From Polaromonas sp. YR568 (lineage in GTDB: Bacteria; Pseudomonadota; Gammaproteobacteria; Burkholderiales; Burkholderiaceae_C): DNA of 64,000 nt. Positions within the stretch are counted from its first letter, which is position 1, and each line of letters begins with the position of its first letter. Under the pieces are notes generated by a model. It did not search any database. It was not told the DNA's origin and saw only the letters and a list, made by a program, of their open reading frames with translations. Below, piece after piece: positions 8,721 through 18,263 of the stretch. Both the position numbers and the translations under genes were made by a program. The stretch covers positions 474,589 to 538,588 of the forward strand of contig NZ_FPBM01000002.1 in NCBI RefSeq assembly GCF_900116715.1. Direction: 5' to 3'.

Positions 8721-8848
8721 CGCATCACGGACGAGAGTCATGCAAATCAGTATATGACTCTGCCCCTAAAAATGCACTTTTGCGACGCGTTGACCCCAAA
8801 ACCGTTGCTGCCGCGCACAAAGGTGCAGGCTCCTCAGCCAGGTAACGG

Positions 8849-10105
8849 TCAGACGGCCGTCGGCATCTGCCCCGCCACGGGCAGCGCCGTGCGGCGCACC
8901 TTGCGCACATTGAAGGCGCTGGCAATCAGCACGCACTGCATAAACGCCAGCCCCAGCAGCACCCCGCGGTACTGGCCATGGTCCATCATGGCGCCAAAGA
9001 TCAGCGGCGACACGGCCTGGCCGATGTCCAGCCCCGCATACACCACGCCATAGACACGGCCCGAAGCGTTTTCGGGCGTCGAGCGCTTGACCAGCAAATC
9101 GCGCGACGGCCCTGCGATACCGGACGCGAAGCCCATTACGCCAAACAACACCGGCACCAGCCAGGCTGCAAAGTTGCCCACCGCCAGCAATATGGCGGCG
9201 ATGGCCGCCACGCCAAAACCAATGCCCACAATGCGCTCGCAGCGCGTTGGGTCCGAGGCCAGGAAGCCGCCCATCACCATGCCGCCGGCCGCACACACCA
9301 TATAGATCGTGAGGCATGTGGCCACCAGCGACAGAGGCACTTCATGCAGATGGCGCGCGGCTTCAGGCGCAAAGGCCTGAACCACGCTGAGCACGATGGC
9401 GTAGAGGAAAAAGAAGGTAAAACACATCCAGACGGCCGGGATTTTCAAAAAGCCCAGAGAGCTGTCTGCCGCCGGTGCGCCCTTCACAGGCGCCGCCACG
9501 GTCAGCGTGAGCTTGTCGCGGTTAAACACCAGCACCGCCAGCACCGCAAAAGCCAGCACACCCGCGCAGGCCAGCGCCACACGCCACGAAAACGCAAAGG
9601 TGATCGGCACCAGCATGGCCGGGGCCAGCGCCCAACCCAGGCTGCCGGTGATGCCGTGCACGCTGTAGGCATGGCCCAGGCGGGGCGGGCTGACTTTGCG
9701 GTTGATCAGCGTGTAATCAACAGGGTGGAAAACGCCGTTGCCGATGCCGGCAATCACCGCAAAAAAGGCCAGCATCCAGTAGCTGGTGCTGACGGAATAA
9801 CCAAAGGCCGCCACGCCCAGCAGGCTGAGCCCGCCAAACAGGATGGGGCGCGGGCCGAAGCGGTCGACCACAAAGCCCGAGAGCGCCTGCACCGCGCAGG
9901 AAACGACAAAGAAAATCGTCATCAGAAAGCCCAGCTCGGCGTAGCTCACGCTGAATGCCTCCTTGAGCCAGGGAAACAGCGGCGCCAGCAGCAACTGACT
10001 GAAGTGGCTGATCATGTGCGCCGTGCCGACCAGGCCGATCACGCTCGCGTCCTGCTTGAAAGAGACTGCCGCAGCGGGTGAATTCAGGGTGCTTGAAGTA
10101 TTCAT
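8849..10105 (-). CDS. major facilitator superfamily transporter
   Basis: A 418-residue, twelve-helix transporter. The loop 2-3 MFS motif (Gly-Phe-Val-Val-Asp-Arg-Phe-Gly-Pro-Arg-Pro) is present near residue 75, and a long cytoplasmic loop lies between helices 6 and 7. I chose ATG 10105; starting at 10162 would run through the divergent promoter and the beginning of the AraC gene. It is divergently arranged with that AraC-type regulator 48 bases away, a common layout for a regulated efflux or uptake pump. The substrate is not evident. Confidence 0.85.
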   Translation of the reverse strand: MNTSSTLNSPAAAVSFKQDASVIGLVGTAHMISHFSQLLLAPLFPWLKEAFSVSYAELGFLMTIFFVVSCAVQALSGFVVDRFGPRPILFGGLSLLGVAAFGYSVSTSYWMLAFFAVIAGIGNGVFHPVDYTLINRKVSPPRLGHAYSVHGITGSLGWALAPAMLVPITFAFSWRVALACAGVLAFAVLAVLVFNRDKLTLTVAAPVKGAPAADSSLGFLKIPAVWMCFTFFFLYAIVLSVVQAFAPEAARHLHEVPLSLVATCLTIYMVCAAGGMVMGGFLASDPTRCERIVGIGFGVAAIAAILLAVGNFAAWLVPVLFGVMGFASGIAGPSRDLLVKRSTPENASGRVYGVVYAGLDIGQAVSPLIFGAMMDHGQYRGVLLGLAFMQCVLIASAFNVRKVRRTALPVAGQMPTAV

Positions 10106-10126
10106 GCCGCTATCGTAGTATTGGCC

Positions 10127-10147
10127 TTGTCTGCCGAAATGCGACAA
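10127..10147. promoter_or_regulatory. candidate operator between MFS and AraC genes
   Basis: TTGTC at 10127-10131 and GACAA at 10143-10147 form an interrupted palindrome with 11 bases between the arms, in the short gap separating the two divergent genes. A further GACAAA lies at about 10171, giving a direct repeat of the right arm. This would suit an AraC-type dimer, but the match is short and could be chance. Confidence 0.25.
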
Positions 10148-10153
10148 AAAGCC

Positions 10154-11071
10154 ATGATTCATCGAATTTCAGACAAAACACTCAAACCGCCCCGCCAGGC
10201 CTTGCGGCCGGCGCACCGGCCCATGCTCCGCAATGTCAGCGCCAGTCTGCTGGTGCCGCTGGGCGACACCGGCAACTTCACGCCCAGCCCGGCGCGGCCG
10301 GTGTGCGTGCGGTCCCGCTCCCTGCTGGCCGATACGCACTTCGAGCCGCATTCGCATGCCTGGGCACAGCTGGCCTATTGCGCCACCGGGGTGCTGCAGG
10401 TCACCGCCGAAAGCGGCATGGACGGCAAGGAAGCCGGCAGCGAAATCAGCTACATCGTGCCGCCCTCGCGCGCCGTGTGGATCGCCCCAGGCGCCCGCCA
10501 TCACGTCACCGTGCTGGAGGCCGCAGAATTCCGCACGCTCTACATCGACGCCAGCGCCACGCCGCCCGGCTGGAGCGGCTGCCGTGTGCTGGTGGTGTCG
10601 CCGCTGCTACGCGAATCGATTCACGCGCTGGACACCTCCGCGATAGAGCGGCCCCTCACCGAGTCGCGCGAGCTGCTGCTCAGCGGCCTGGTGCTGGACG
10701 AGCTCGCACATGCCGACACCCAGGCGCTGGGCGTGCCCATGCCGCACCCGCAAAACGGCGACAAGCGGCTGCGCGCCCTGTGCGAGGCCGTGCTGCGCTC
10801 CCCAGCCGAGCGCGCCACGCTGGCCGAATGGGCCGCGGCAACCGGCGCCAGCGAGCGCACAGTGGCCAGGCTTTTTCGCGACGAGCTGGGCCTGAGCTAC
10901 CAGCAATGGCGCCAGCAAGCCATCCTGGCGCATGCCCTGCCCCTGCTCACACGCGGCCAGCCAGTCAGCGCCGTCGCGGCAGCCAGCGGCTATGCCAGCG
11001 ACAGCGCGTTCTCCGCAATGTTCAAAGCCGCCATGGGGCAGTCGCCCAGCCACTTTCAGGGGAGAAATTAG
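10154..11071 (+). CDS. AraC-family transcriptional regulator with cupin sensor domain
   Basis: About 305 residues. The N-terminal half is a cupin (His-Ser-His-Ala-Trp-Ala-Gln-Leu and Gly-Ala-Arg-His-His segments) that would bind an effector; the C-terminal 100 residues hold two helix-turn-helix motifs with the AraC signature (Ala-Ala-Ala-Ser-Gly-Tyr-Ala-Ser-Asp-Ser-Ala-Phe-Ser). Starts at 10121 (TTG) and 10139 (ATG) are also in frame; 10154 leaves room for a divergent promoter. It most likely controls the adjacent MFS transporter and perhaps itself. Confidence 0.88.
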   Translation: MIHRISDKTLKPPRQALRPAHRPMLRNVSASLLVPLGDTGNFTPSPARPVCVRSRSLLADTHFEPHSHAWAQLAYCATGVLQVTAESGMDGKEAGSEISYIVPPSRAVWIAPGARHHVTVLEAAEFRTLYIDASATPPGWSGCRVLVVSPLLRESIHALDTSAIERPLTESRELLLSGLVLDELAHADTQALGVPMPHPQNGDKRLRALCEAVLRSPAERATLAEWAAATGASERTVARLFRDELGLSYQQWRQQAILAHALPLLTRGQPVSAVAAASGYASDSAFSAMFKAAMGQSPSHFQGRN

Positions 11072-11081
11072 CACCCCCGTC

Positions 11082-11145
11082 CAAGCTCACTTCGTGTAGC
11101 TTGTTCCCCCCTCAAGGGGGCGGCGCCTGGGGCCGGCGAAGCCGG
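11082..11145. repeat. string of three short hairpins (REP-like intergenic element)
   Basis: Downstream of the AraC gene come three consecutive inverted repeats: CAAGCT/AGCTTG (11082-11087 with 11098-11103), CCCCCT-CA-AGGGGG (11107-11120) and CCGGC-GAA-GCCGG (11133-11145). The look is that of a repetitive extragenic palindrome; similar strings are frequent between genes in Comamonadaceae (from memory, not searched). It may also stop transcription of the AraC gene. No second copy is seen in this window. Confidence 0.45.
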
Positions 11146-11193
11146 ACCCTCGGCCCCCACTGGCGAGATACCTCCTCTGGCTATCATGGGTCG

Positions 11194-12090
11194 ATGCACA
11201 TCCTCGGCACAGAAATCACACAACAAGGCCTGCGGGGGTGCGCCGCCGGCTGCATCGTATTTGCCACGTGGCTCACCGCAGCCAGCCCGGTGCATGCACA
11301 GTCGTCAACAACAAGCCACTCCACACTGCTGCGCGCATTGAACACCTTACGCCAGCAAGGTTGCGACAAAAGCACGCCGCCTGTCGGCCCGCTGCGTGAA
11401 AACGCCGCACTGTCGCGCGCCGCAGCGCTGATCGCACGCGGCAGCAAGCTTGATGCCGCGCTGAAGGCTGCTGGCTACCGCGCGATACGCGCCACCGAGA
11501 TCACGGTGCGGGGCCCTGCCGGCGCCGCGGCCCTTAGCCCCAAATCGCTGGGCAAGACATGCCGCTCAGCCACGACTGACGAGCTGCAGGACGCCGGCTT
11601 TCACCAAAGCGGCAGCCAGACCTGGGTGGTGATGGCAGTGCCCTTCTCGCCGCCCGATGCGGCACTGGCCGATGATGTCGAAGCGCGGGTGCTGACGCTC
11701 GTCAATGCGGCGCGTGCACGGCCACAGCGCTGCGGCAGCCAGTCTTTTGCGGCGGCGCCGCCACTGCGGCTCAACCCTGTACTGCAAAACGTGGCCAGCG
11801 GCCACGCCGCCGAGATGGCGCGTTACAGCTACTTCAGCCACACCGGCCGCGACGGCAACACGGTAGACGGCCGCGCCACCCTCGCCGGTTACCCCTGGCG
11901 CCAGATCGGCGAGAACATCGCCGCCGGGCAGATGACGGCAGACACCGTCGTGCGCGGCTGGATCAACAGCCCCGGCCACTGCGCCAACATCATGTCGCCG
12001 GCCTACAGTGAGATGGGCGCGGCTTTTGTAGCGAACCCGCAAAGCAGCATGGGGATTTACTGGGCACAGGTGTTTGGGTCGGCGCGCTAG
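11194..12090 (+). CDS. secreted CAP-domain (SCP/PR1-like) protein
   Basis: A 298-residue protein with a signal peptide (about 1-36, ending Val-His-Ala-Gln). Residues about 165-298 form a CAP domain with its conserved stretches: Ala-Ala-Glu-Met-Ala...Phe-Ser-His, Ile-Gly-Glu-Asn-Ile-Ala, and Trp-Ile-Asn-Ser-Pro-Gly-His-Cys-Ala-Asn-Ile-Met. The His and Glu residues of the family's central cleft are kept. The N-terminal 130 residues are unlike anything I recognise and contain a similar amphipathic pattern. Bacterial CAP proteins are extracellular or periplasmic and of unclear function. The ATG at 11194 is the only sensible start after the upstream repeat. Confidence 0.82.
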   Translation: MHILGTEITQQGLRGCAAGCIVFATWLTAASPVHAQSSTTSHSTLLRALNTLRQQGCDKSTPPVGPLRENAALSRAAALIARGSKLDAALKAAGYRAIRATEITVRGPAGAAALSPKSLGKTCRSATTDELQDAGFHQSGSQTWVVMAVPFSPPDAALADDVEARVLTLVNAARARPQRCGSQSFAAAPPLRLNPVLQNVASGHAAEMARYSYFSHTGRDGNTVDGRATLAGYPWRQIGENIAAGQMTADTVVRGWINSPGHCANIMSPAYSEMGAAFVANPQSSMGIYWAQVFGSAR

Positions 12091-12103
12091 CGCGACTCGC
12101 GGC

Positions 12104-12733
12104 TCATAGGCCTTCTGCGGCCTGCCACACAGTCTGCTTCACCAGCGCCGCATGCCACGCAAGAAACCTCCTGCGGTGGCTTTCAAAAGGTTCGGCCAGC
12201 GGGGCCCGCGGATCCTGGCTCAAGCCATAGGCCATGCCTTCTACAAACCACTCGGGCTTGAACAGCAGTCCCAGAGTACCAAGCCGTTCAGCTTGCAGAT
12301 AGTGAATCAGTTCGTGGCGTACGTAGTAGGGCTTCCACGCGCCCGGGCCTATCACCGTACCGAAAGTTGCCAGAGTGACCGCCGAGCGTGCGCCCAGGCC
12401 AAAGGAATCCGCGCAAGCCCGGGAGGCGCAAAAGATGACCCGTGGCCGGCCATGGATCGACTCCAGCAGCGGCGTCACAAAAGCCAGCCCTTCTGCGTAT
12501 AGCTCGTTCGCCTCCCGAAAGCGCGCCGCGTCGTCCACACACACGGAAGCACTCAGGCACGAAACACCGGCGGCTTCAGGAAGGATGACGCGCACTGGCT
12601 TGACGAAAAACCACGCGGCCACCGCAATGATGATCGGCAGGGTCAGAAGCCGGACTTTCCATGAAGGGCATATCGATTGCATGCGCGCGAGCTTACAGGC
12701 TTGGCCGCACGACGCTTCAAAGACGCCGTTCAA
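12104..12733 (-). CDS. membrane-anchored putative zinc metallopeptidase-like protein
   Basis: A 209-residue protein with one N-terminal membrane helix (about 28-45) and then a periplasmic domain. It holds an HExxH-type motif, His-Glu-Leu-Ile-His, at about 140-144, and 25 residues later Glu-Trp-Phe-Val-Glu-Gly, where the second Glu fits the third zinc ligand of gluzincins (peptidase MA-like). Thus a small metalloprotease is plausible; no close family is recognised. A shorter start at 12682 is possible. The gene runs convergent to the CAP-domain gene and begins 17 bases downstream of the aldehyde dehydrogenase gene on the same strand. Confidence 0.65.
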   Translation of the reverse strand: MNGVFEASCGQACKLARMQSICPSWKVRLLTLPIIIAVAAWFFVKPVRVILPEAAGVSCLSASVCVDDAARFREANELYAEGLAFVTPLLESIHGRPRVIFCASRACADSFGLGARSAVTLATFGTVIGPGAWKPYYVRHELIHYLQAERLGTLGLLFKPEWFVEGMAYGLSQDPRAPLAEPFESHRRRFLAWHAALVKQTVWQAAEGL

Positions 12734-12749
12734 GCTACCGCGCCAAAGC

Positions 12750-14186
12750 CTAAATCAAGCGCTTGAGCAAACCCATTACCTGCTCAAACCGCTTGCCATA
12801 CGGTGGGTAAAACAGATCACCGCGCGCCCACTTCGACTGCACCATCACCGGCTTTTGCTGCGACAGGCGCAGGAAGCCCGCCTCGCCGTGGTACGAGCCC
12901 CAACCGCTTTCACCCACACCACCAAAGGGCAGGTTCTCGTGGGCGATGTGCATCAACGTGTCGTTCACCGTCACGCCGCCGCTGACCGTGTTGGCCAGCA
13001 CATGGTCGCGTGAGCCGGTGTCGGTGCCGAACCAATACAGCGCCAGAGGGCGCGGCCGGCCGTTGATGTAGCCGATGGCAGCGTCCAGCGAGTCGTAGGT
13101 CAGCACTGGCAGGATGGGGCCGAAGATTTCTTCGCTCAGCAGCTTTGAATGTGCAGGCGTGTCGAACACCAGCACCGGCGCCATCTGGCGCGACACAGCG
13201 CTGACGTTGGCCGCGCCCGGGTTCACGGTTTGCAAACGCGCGCCCTCGCCTTCGGCCTGCGCCAGCAGGGCCTGCAGGCGCTCCAGGTGACGCGGGCTGA
13301 TGATGGCGGCGTAGTCGGGGTTGCCTGCGATGCTGGGAAACAGCGTGGCCACCGCGCGGGCAAAGGCTTCACCAAACGCCGTCTCGCTGCCCTTGGGCAG
13401 CAGCACGTAGTCGGGCGCGATGCAGGTCTGGCCGGCGTTGAGCAGCTTGCCATGCGCGATCTTGATGGCGGCCTTGTCGATGTCGCAGGACGCGTCGATG
13501 ATGCAGGGCGACTTGCCGCCCAGCTCCAGCGTGGTCGGCGTGAGGTTGGCAGCGGCGGCTTCTGCCACCTTGCGGCCCACGGCGGTGGAACCGGTGAAAA
13601 ACAGGTGATCAAACGGCAGGCCGGCAAATTCGGCGGCAAGCGCGCCGTCACCCTGCACCACACACAGCTCATCTGGCGCAAAGGATTGCGCGATTAATTT
13701 GGCCAGCAGGGCCGAGGTCTGCGGCGTGAGCTCGCTGGGCTTGAGCATCACGCGGTTGCCCGCGGCCAGCGCCGTAATGACCGGCCCGAGCGAGAGCTGC
13801 ACCGGGTAGTTCCAGGGCGACACCACGCCCACCACACCCAGCGGCTGGCGCTGCAGGTAAGCGCGTGACGGTTGCAGGTACAGCGGCGTGCCAACCTTCA
13901 CAGGCTTCATCCACTTCGCCAGGTTCTTCAGCGTGTTTGACAGCAGCGAGCGAAGCACAAAGATGTCGGCGATTTCGGTGAGCTGCGGCGAGCGCACGCC
14001 GAAGTCGGCATTGACGGCCTGGGCCAATGCGTTGCCGTGTTCATCCAGCAAGGCGCGAATGCGCAGCAGGCGATCACGGCGCAAGGCCAGCGGCACCTCG
14101 ATCTGAGCGCGGCTGGCGCGGTGCTGGGCGTCAAACAGGGCCTTGAGGCCGGCAGGGTCAGTGGCAGGGGATGGGCTGAAAGTCAT
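12750..14186 (-). CDS. coniferyl-aldehyde-type aldehyde dehydrogenase
   Basis: A 478-residue class 3-like NAD(P)+ aldehyde dehydrogenase. The catalytic Cys lies in Asn-Ala-Gly-Gln-Thr-Cys, the general base Glu in Leu-Glu-Leu-Gly-Gly-Lys, and the cofactor turn in Phe-Thr-Gly-Ser-Thr-Ala-Val-Gly. The C-terminal Pro-Tyr-Gly region and length match coniferyl aldehyde dehydrogenases (CalB), which oxidise coniferyl and related aromatic or fatty aldehydes to acids. ATG 14186 is chosen; the frame stays open to 14357 but the extra 57 residues are not family-like. It is divergent from the AlkD-like gene. Confidence 0.85.
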   Translation of the reverse strand: MTFSPSPATDPAGLKALFDAQHRASRAQIEVPLALRRDRLLRIRALLDEHGNALAQAVNADFGVRSPQLTEIADIFVLRSLLSNTLKNLAKWMKPVKVGTPLYLQPSRAYLQRQPLGVVGVVSPWNYPVQLSLGPVITALAAGNRVMLKPSELTPQTSALLAKLIAQSFAPDELCVVQGDGALAAEFAGLPFDHLFFTGSTAVGRKVAEAAAANLTPTTLELGGKSPCIIDASCDIDKAAIKIAHGKLLNAGQTCIAPDYVLLPKGSETAFGEAFARAVATLFPSIAGNPDYAAIISPRHLERLQALLAQAEGEGARLQTVNPGAANVSAVSRQMAPVLVFDTPAHSKLLSEEIFGPILPVLTYDSLDAAIGYINGRPRPLALYWFGTDTGSRDHVLANTVSGGVTVNDTLMHIAHENLPFGGVGESGWGSYHGEAGFLRLSQQKPVMVQSKWARGDLFYPPYGKRFEQVMGLLKRLI

Positions 14187-14322
14187 CGTCCGATGATAGG
14201 GAAGGCCCTGGCGCCCCGGTAGAGGCAGGACTCCAGCGGAGCTGCGGGTTGACCCTGAAACAGGGCAGTTATTGGCTTTTCTGGTGGCTGCACCGGGGGG
14301 CGGGCTGGCAGAATCAGTCGCC

Positions 14323-15423
14323 ATGTCCGACACCGCCGCCCCCGCCCTCAAAAACATCTTCGATCCCGCCCGCTTGCGCCATATCGCGGCGGAAACCGCA
14401 GCTGTCTACCCGCGTTTTGACAGCAAGGAATTCCTCAAGCTTGCGCTAAAAGACTTGGACGATCTCTCGCTGATGCAGCGCCTGCGCCGCACCAGTGAAT
14501 GCCTGCACGCCACGCTGCCGGCCGACTACCCCAAGGCCATCGCCATCCTGCGCAAGCTGGCGCCGCGCATCAACAGCGGTTTTGTCACCCTGGTGCTGCC
14601 CGATTACGTGGGTTTGTATGGGCGCGATGACTTTGAGACATCGATGGACGCGCTGAAGTTTTTCACCGCCTTTGGCAGCTCGGAATTTGCGATACGCGAG
14701 TTCATCCGCCAGGACCCGGCGCGCACGCTGGCCGTGATGAAAACATGGGCCAAAGACGAGAGCGACCATGTGCGCCGCCTGGCCAGCGAAGGCAGCCGCC
14801 CTCGCCTGCCCTGGTCTTTCAGGCTGGATGCGCTGATGGCTGACCCGGAGCTGGCCGCACCCATCCTGGAAACGCTCAAAGCCGACAACAGCCTTTACGT
14901 TCGCAAGTCGGTGGCCAACCACCTCAACGACATCACCAAGCTGCACCCCGAGTGGGTGCTTAAACGCCTGAAAAGCTGGCCGCTGGATAACCCGCACACC
15001 GCCTGGATCGCCCGGCACGCCCTGCGCACCCTGATCAAGCAGGGCGACAAACAGGCGCTGGGCGTTATCGGCGCCGGCAAAAAGGCGGACGTCAGCATCA
15101 GCGGTTTTAGCGTCAGCCCGAAAAAGCTCACCCTGGGCGAGCGGCTGGAGCTGTCGTTCACGCTGCAATCAAACTCACGCCAAAGCCAGCGCCTGGTGGT
15201 GGACTACGCCATCCATTACGTCAAAAAGGCCGGCAGCAGCTCGGCCAAGGTCTTCAAGCTCAAGGAGCTGACGCTGGCCGCCGGCGAGAGCGTGCAGCTG
15301 TCGCGCAGCCAGGTGGTGCGGGACTTCACGACACGCGTGCACCACGCGGGCCGGCACGAGGTGGACATCATGGTCAACGGTGAGCGCCTGGCGAGCGGGT
15401 TCTTTGAGCTTTTGAAGCCCTGA
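14323..15423 (+). CDS. DNA alkylation repair protein (AlkD-like HEAT-repeat fold)
   Basis: A 366-residue protein whose first 245 residues are paired helices of the AlkD type (segments such as Leu-Tyr-Val-Arg-Lys-Ser-Val-Ala-Asn-His-Leu-Asn-Asp and His-Thr-Ala-Trp-Ile-Ala-Arg-His-Ala-Leu-Arg-Thr-Leu-Ile-Lys). AlkD-type enzymes release alkylated bases such as 3-methyladenine by holding the DNA on a positively charged curved surface. The last 110 residues form an additional beta-rich domain, seen in many proteobacterial homologues but not in classical AlkD. ATG 14323 is preferred to TTG-type starts upstream. Divergent from the aldehyde dehydrogenase. Confidence 0.82.
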   Translation: MSDTAAPALKNIFDPARLRHIAAETAAVYPRFDSKEFLKLALKDLDDLSLMQRLRRTSECLHATLPADYPKAIAILRKLAPRINSGFVTLVLPDYVGLYGRDDFETSMDALKFFTAFGSSEFAIREFIRQDPARTLAVMKTWAKDESDHVRRLASEGSRPRLPWSFRLDALMADPELAAPILETLKADNSLYVRKSVANHLNDITKLHPEWVLKRLKSWPLDNPHTAWIARHALRTLIKQGDKQALGVIGAGKKADVSISGFSVSPKKLTLGERLELSFTLQSNSRQSQRLVVDYAIHYVKKAGSSSAKVFKLKELTLAAGESVQLSRSQVVRDFTTRVHHAGRHEVDIMVNGERLASGFFELLKP

Positions 15424-15566
15424 GCCCAGCTCTCGCGGCGCTCAAGGCGGTGACAGATACACAGATAAACACAAACTGGCGGCGCACCCCACCCGCGGCT
15501 TTTGTACATTAGAAGCCCGGGCCGCACGAAGCCCACGCCAGTCATACACACCAGGAGGGATACGCC

Positions 15567-16088
15567 ATGACCACCCAATCCAGTTTCGGAGCCACATCCA
15601 TGCGCCGCCTGCGCCCCGCGTTCAGCGCGCTTTGCCTGACCGGGTTCCTGTCTGCCTGCGGTGGCGCCGTCGGCGAAGAAGTCGGCGCGGTCGACACGGT
15701 GTTCAAATTCATCGGCCCCGACCACAAGATCGTGGTGGAAGCCTACGACGACCCCAAGGTCAGCGGCATCACCTGCTATGTCTCGCGCGCCAAGACAGGC
15801 GGGCTCAAAGGCGCGTTCGGCGTGGCCGAAGACAAGGCCGAGGCGTCGATCGCCTGCCGGCAGACCGGCATCATCATCTTTGGCGCCAAGCCGCTGGAAA
15901 AGCAGGAAGAGATGTTCAGCGAACGCATCTCGCTGGTCTTCAAAAAGCTGCGCGTGGTGCGCATGGTGGACACCAAGCGCAATACCCTGGTCTACCTGAC
16001 GTACTCGGACCGCGTGATCGAAGGCTCGCCGCAAAACAGCGTGACAGCCGTGCCGGTGCCTGCGGGCACGGTGATCCCGGTGAAATAA
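15567..16088 (+). CDS. creA: CreA family periplasmic lipoprotein
   Basis: A 173-residue protein. The N-terminus reads as a lipoprotein signal with lipobox Leu-Ser-Ala-Cys at about 29-32, so it is probably anchored to a membrane facing the periplasm. The CreA hallmark follows: [17 protein letters not shown] and [13 protein letters not shown]. CreA function is not known despite wide conservation. GGAGGGATACGCC precedes the ATG. No creBCD two-component genes are next to it, although an unrelated hybrid kinase follows. Confidence 0.88.
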   Translation: MTTQSSFGATSMRRLRPAFSALCLTGFLSACGGAVGEEVGAVDTVFKFIGPDHKIVVEAYDDPKVSGITCYVSRAKTGGLKGAFGVAEDKAEASIACRQTGIIIFGAKPLEKQEEMFSERISLVFKKLRVVRMVDTKRNTLVYLTYSDRVIEGSPQNSVTAVPVPAGTVIPVK

Positions 16089-16198
16089 CCGCGTCCTGCC
16101 GCTTTGGCGGCGCGCCCGACGGTCAGTATGGGCAAGACCACATCCGGTCAGGCTATCCGCCTATGGCCCCGGCAGGGCATGCTGGTTATTATGTTTTG

Positions 16199-18097
16199 AT
16201 GCCCCTCACCCCGAATCCCCCCGCGGAACAACCCGTCACCGACCGCTTTCGCCTGCTGGTGGATGCGGTTCAGGATTACGGCATTTTTATGCTCGACACG
16301 GTGGGAAACGTGGTCTCGTGGAACACCGGCGCCCAGCGCCTGAAGCAGTACCGGCCCGAGGAAATCATCGGCCGGAATTTCTCCACCTTCTACCCGCCCG
16401 AAGCCGTCGCCGCCGGGTGGCCCGCCGAGGAATTGCGGCGCGCCGAGAAAGACGGGCGCTTTGAGGAAGAAGGCTGGCGCATCCGCAAGGACGGCAGCCG
16501 CTTCTGGGCCAATGTAGTGATTACCGCGCTCAGGGGCCCGGACGGCAAGCTCGAAGGCTTCGGCAAGGTCACGCGCGACCTGACCGAACGCCGGGCCCAT
16601 GAAGAAGCGCTGCGCGAGAGCGAGCAGCGCTTCAGGCTCATGATTGAAGGCGTACAGGACTACGCCATCTTCATGCTCAGCCCCGACGGCGTGATCGAGA
16701 GCTGGAACAGCGGCGCGCAGCGCATCAAGGGCTACAGCCCCGCCGAAGTCATCGGCAAGCATTTCAGCCTGTTTTACCTCCCGGAAGACCTGGCGGCCGG
16801 CAAGCCCCAGGCCGAACTCAAGCTGGCTTTGGCCCAGGGCCGGGCCGAAGAAGAAGGCTGGCGCGTGCGCCGCGACGGCTCGGTGTTCTGGGCCAATGTG
16901 GCGATAGCACCTGTTTACGACGCGGGCCGGGTATTGCGCGGCTTTGTGAAAGTGACGCGCGACATGACCGAAAGGCGGCGCCTCTACGAGCTGGAAAAGT
17001 CCAGCAAGCGCATGAGCGAATTTCTGGCCATGCTGGCGCACGAGCTGCGCAACCCGCTGGCGCCCATCCGCAATGCCGTCACCATCCTGCAGCTGGAGCC
17101 CTCGCCCAGCCCGCTGGTGCGCAGCAGCCGCGACATGATTGACCGGCAGCTCTCGCACATGACGCGCCTGGTCGACGACCTGCTGGACGTCGGGCGCCTG
17201 ACCACCGGCAAGATCCGCTTCAAGACGGAACAGGTGTCTTACAACCAGGTGGTGGCCCGCTCCATTGAAGCTGTGCGGCCCCTGATGGATGCGCGCAGGC
17301 ACCGCCTGACTGTGGATGTCCCCACGGCGCCCATGCTGGTTCAGGGCGACGCCACGCGCCTGGCGCAGGTGTTGCAGAACCTGCTGATCAACGCGGCCAA
17401 GTTCACGCCCGAGGCGGGCCAGATCGAGCTGAAAGTCTGGCAGGACGGCACGCAGCTCTACACCACGGTGAGCGACAACGGCGCGGGGCTGTCGCCCGAA
17501 GCGCTGTCCCATATCTTCGAGCTGTTCGCCCAGGGCGATGCGCAGACGGCCGCGCGGGAAAGCGGGCTGGGCATAGGCCTGACGCTGGCGCGCTCGCTGG
17601 TCGAAATGCACGGCGGCACCTTGAGCGCCGAAAGCGAAGGCCCGGGCCGCGGCAGCCGGTTCTCGTTTTTCCTGCCGAATGCGCAGCTGGCCGCTGGCAG
17701 CGCCAACGACCAGCCCGGCAAGGAGGCCGGCGCGACCATCATGGTGGTGGACGACAACAAGGACGCCGCCAACAGCCTGGCCGAAGTGCTGCGGCTGATG
17801 GACTGCCAGGTAAAGGTGGCCTATGACGGCCCCGCCGCCCTTGAACTCTTTCGCAAGCAGCCGTCGCAGGCCATCTTGCTGGACCTGGGCATGCCGGGCA
17901 TGAATGGCTACGAGGTGCTGAGCGCCTTGCGCGCCCTGCATGGCGGCGAACGGGTGACCGTGGCGGCCCTGACAGGCTTCGGCACCGACGAAGACAAGCA
18001 GCGGGCCCTGGAGGCGGGCTTTGACGAGCACCTGACCAAACCGCTGGACTTTGCGGTTTTGCAGACCTTTTTGCAGACGGCCGGACTGGTGGTCTGA
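16199..18097 (+). CDS. double-PAS hybrid sensor histidine kinase/response regulator
   Basis: A 632-residue soluble kinase with no membrane segments. Order: PAS at about 17-125, a second PAS at about 143-255, HisKA with phospho-accepting His281 (Ala-His-Glu-Leu-Arg-Asn-Pro), ATPase domain with N box at about 393-402 and glycine boxes near 427-430 and 456-461, then a C-terminal receiver domain with acidic pair Asp518/Asp519 and phospho-acceptor Asp562. The two PAS domains are close copies of each other (both contain Val-Gln-Asp-Tyr, Ser-Trp-Asn, Gly-Ala-Gln-Arg), pointing to internal duplication. No output regulator lies nearby, so it is an orphan; signal and target are unknown. Confidence 0.9.
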   Translation: MPLTPNPPAEQPVTDRFRLLVDAVQDYGIFMLDTVGNVVSWNTGAQRLKQYRPEEIIGRNFSTFYPPEAVAAGWPAEELRRAEKDGRFEEEGWRIRKDGSRFWANVVITALRGPDGKLEGFGKVTRDLTERRAHEEALRESEQRFRLMIEGVQDYAIFMLSPDGVIESWNSGAQRIKGYSPAEVIGKHFSLFYLPEDLAAGKPQAELKLALAQGRAEEEGWRVRRDGSVFWANVAIAPVYDAGRVLRGFVKVTRDMTERRRLYELEKSSKRMSEFLAMLAHELRNPLAPIRNAVTILQLEPSPSPLVRSSRDMIDRQLSHMTRLVDDLLDVGRLTTGKIRFKTEQVSYNQVVARSIEAVRPLMDARRHRLTVDVPTAPMLVQGDATRLAQVLQNLLINAAKFTPEAGQIELKVWQDGTQLYTTVSDNGAGLSPEALSHIFELFAQGDAQTAARESGLGIGLTLARSLVEMHGGTLSAESEGPGRGSRFSFFLPNAQLAAGSANDQPGKEAGATIMVVDDNKDAANSLAEVLRLMDCQVKVAYDGPAALELFRKQPSQAILLDLGMPGMNGYEVLSALRALHGGERVTVAALTGFGTDEDKQRALEAGFDEHLTKPLDFAVLQTFLQTAGLVV

Positions 18098-18263
18098 GGC
18101 GCATTTGAGGCGGGTTTGGGGCGGGTTTGGGGCGCCCCTCCTTGATGGGTGTATAACCGGAGCCCCGGTCCTGCGGCGTAGCCCGCTACCCTCTGCACGG
18201 CCGGCCACTTCATACAACAAAGCCAGGCGCCCGAAGGCGCCGCAACACCAAGGAACATCAGAC

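Noticed and set aside
18111..18132. tandem CGGGTTTGGGG x2 after the hybrid kinase
   Set aside because: Only two units in G-rich sequence; not enough to claim a functional repeat.
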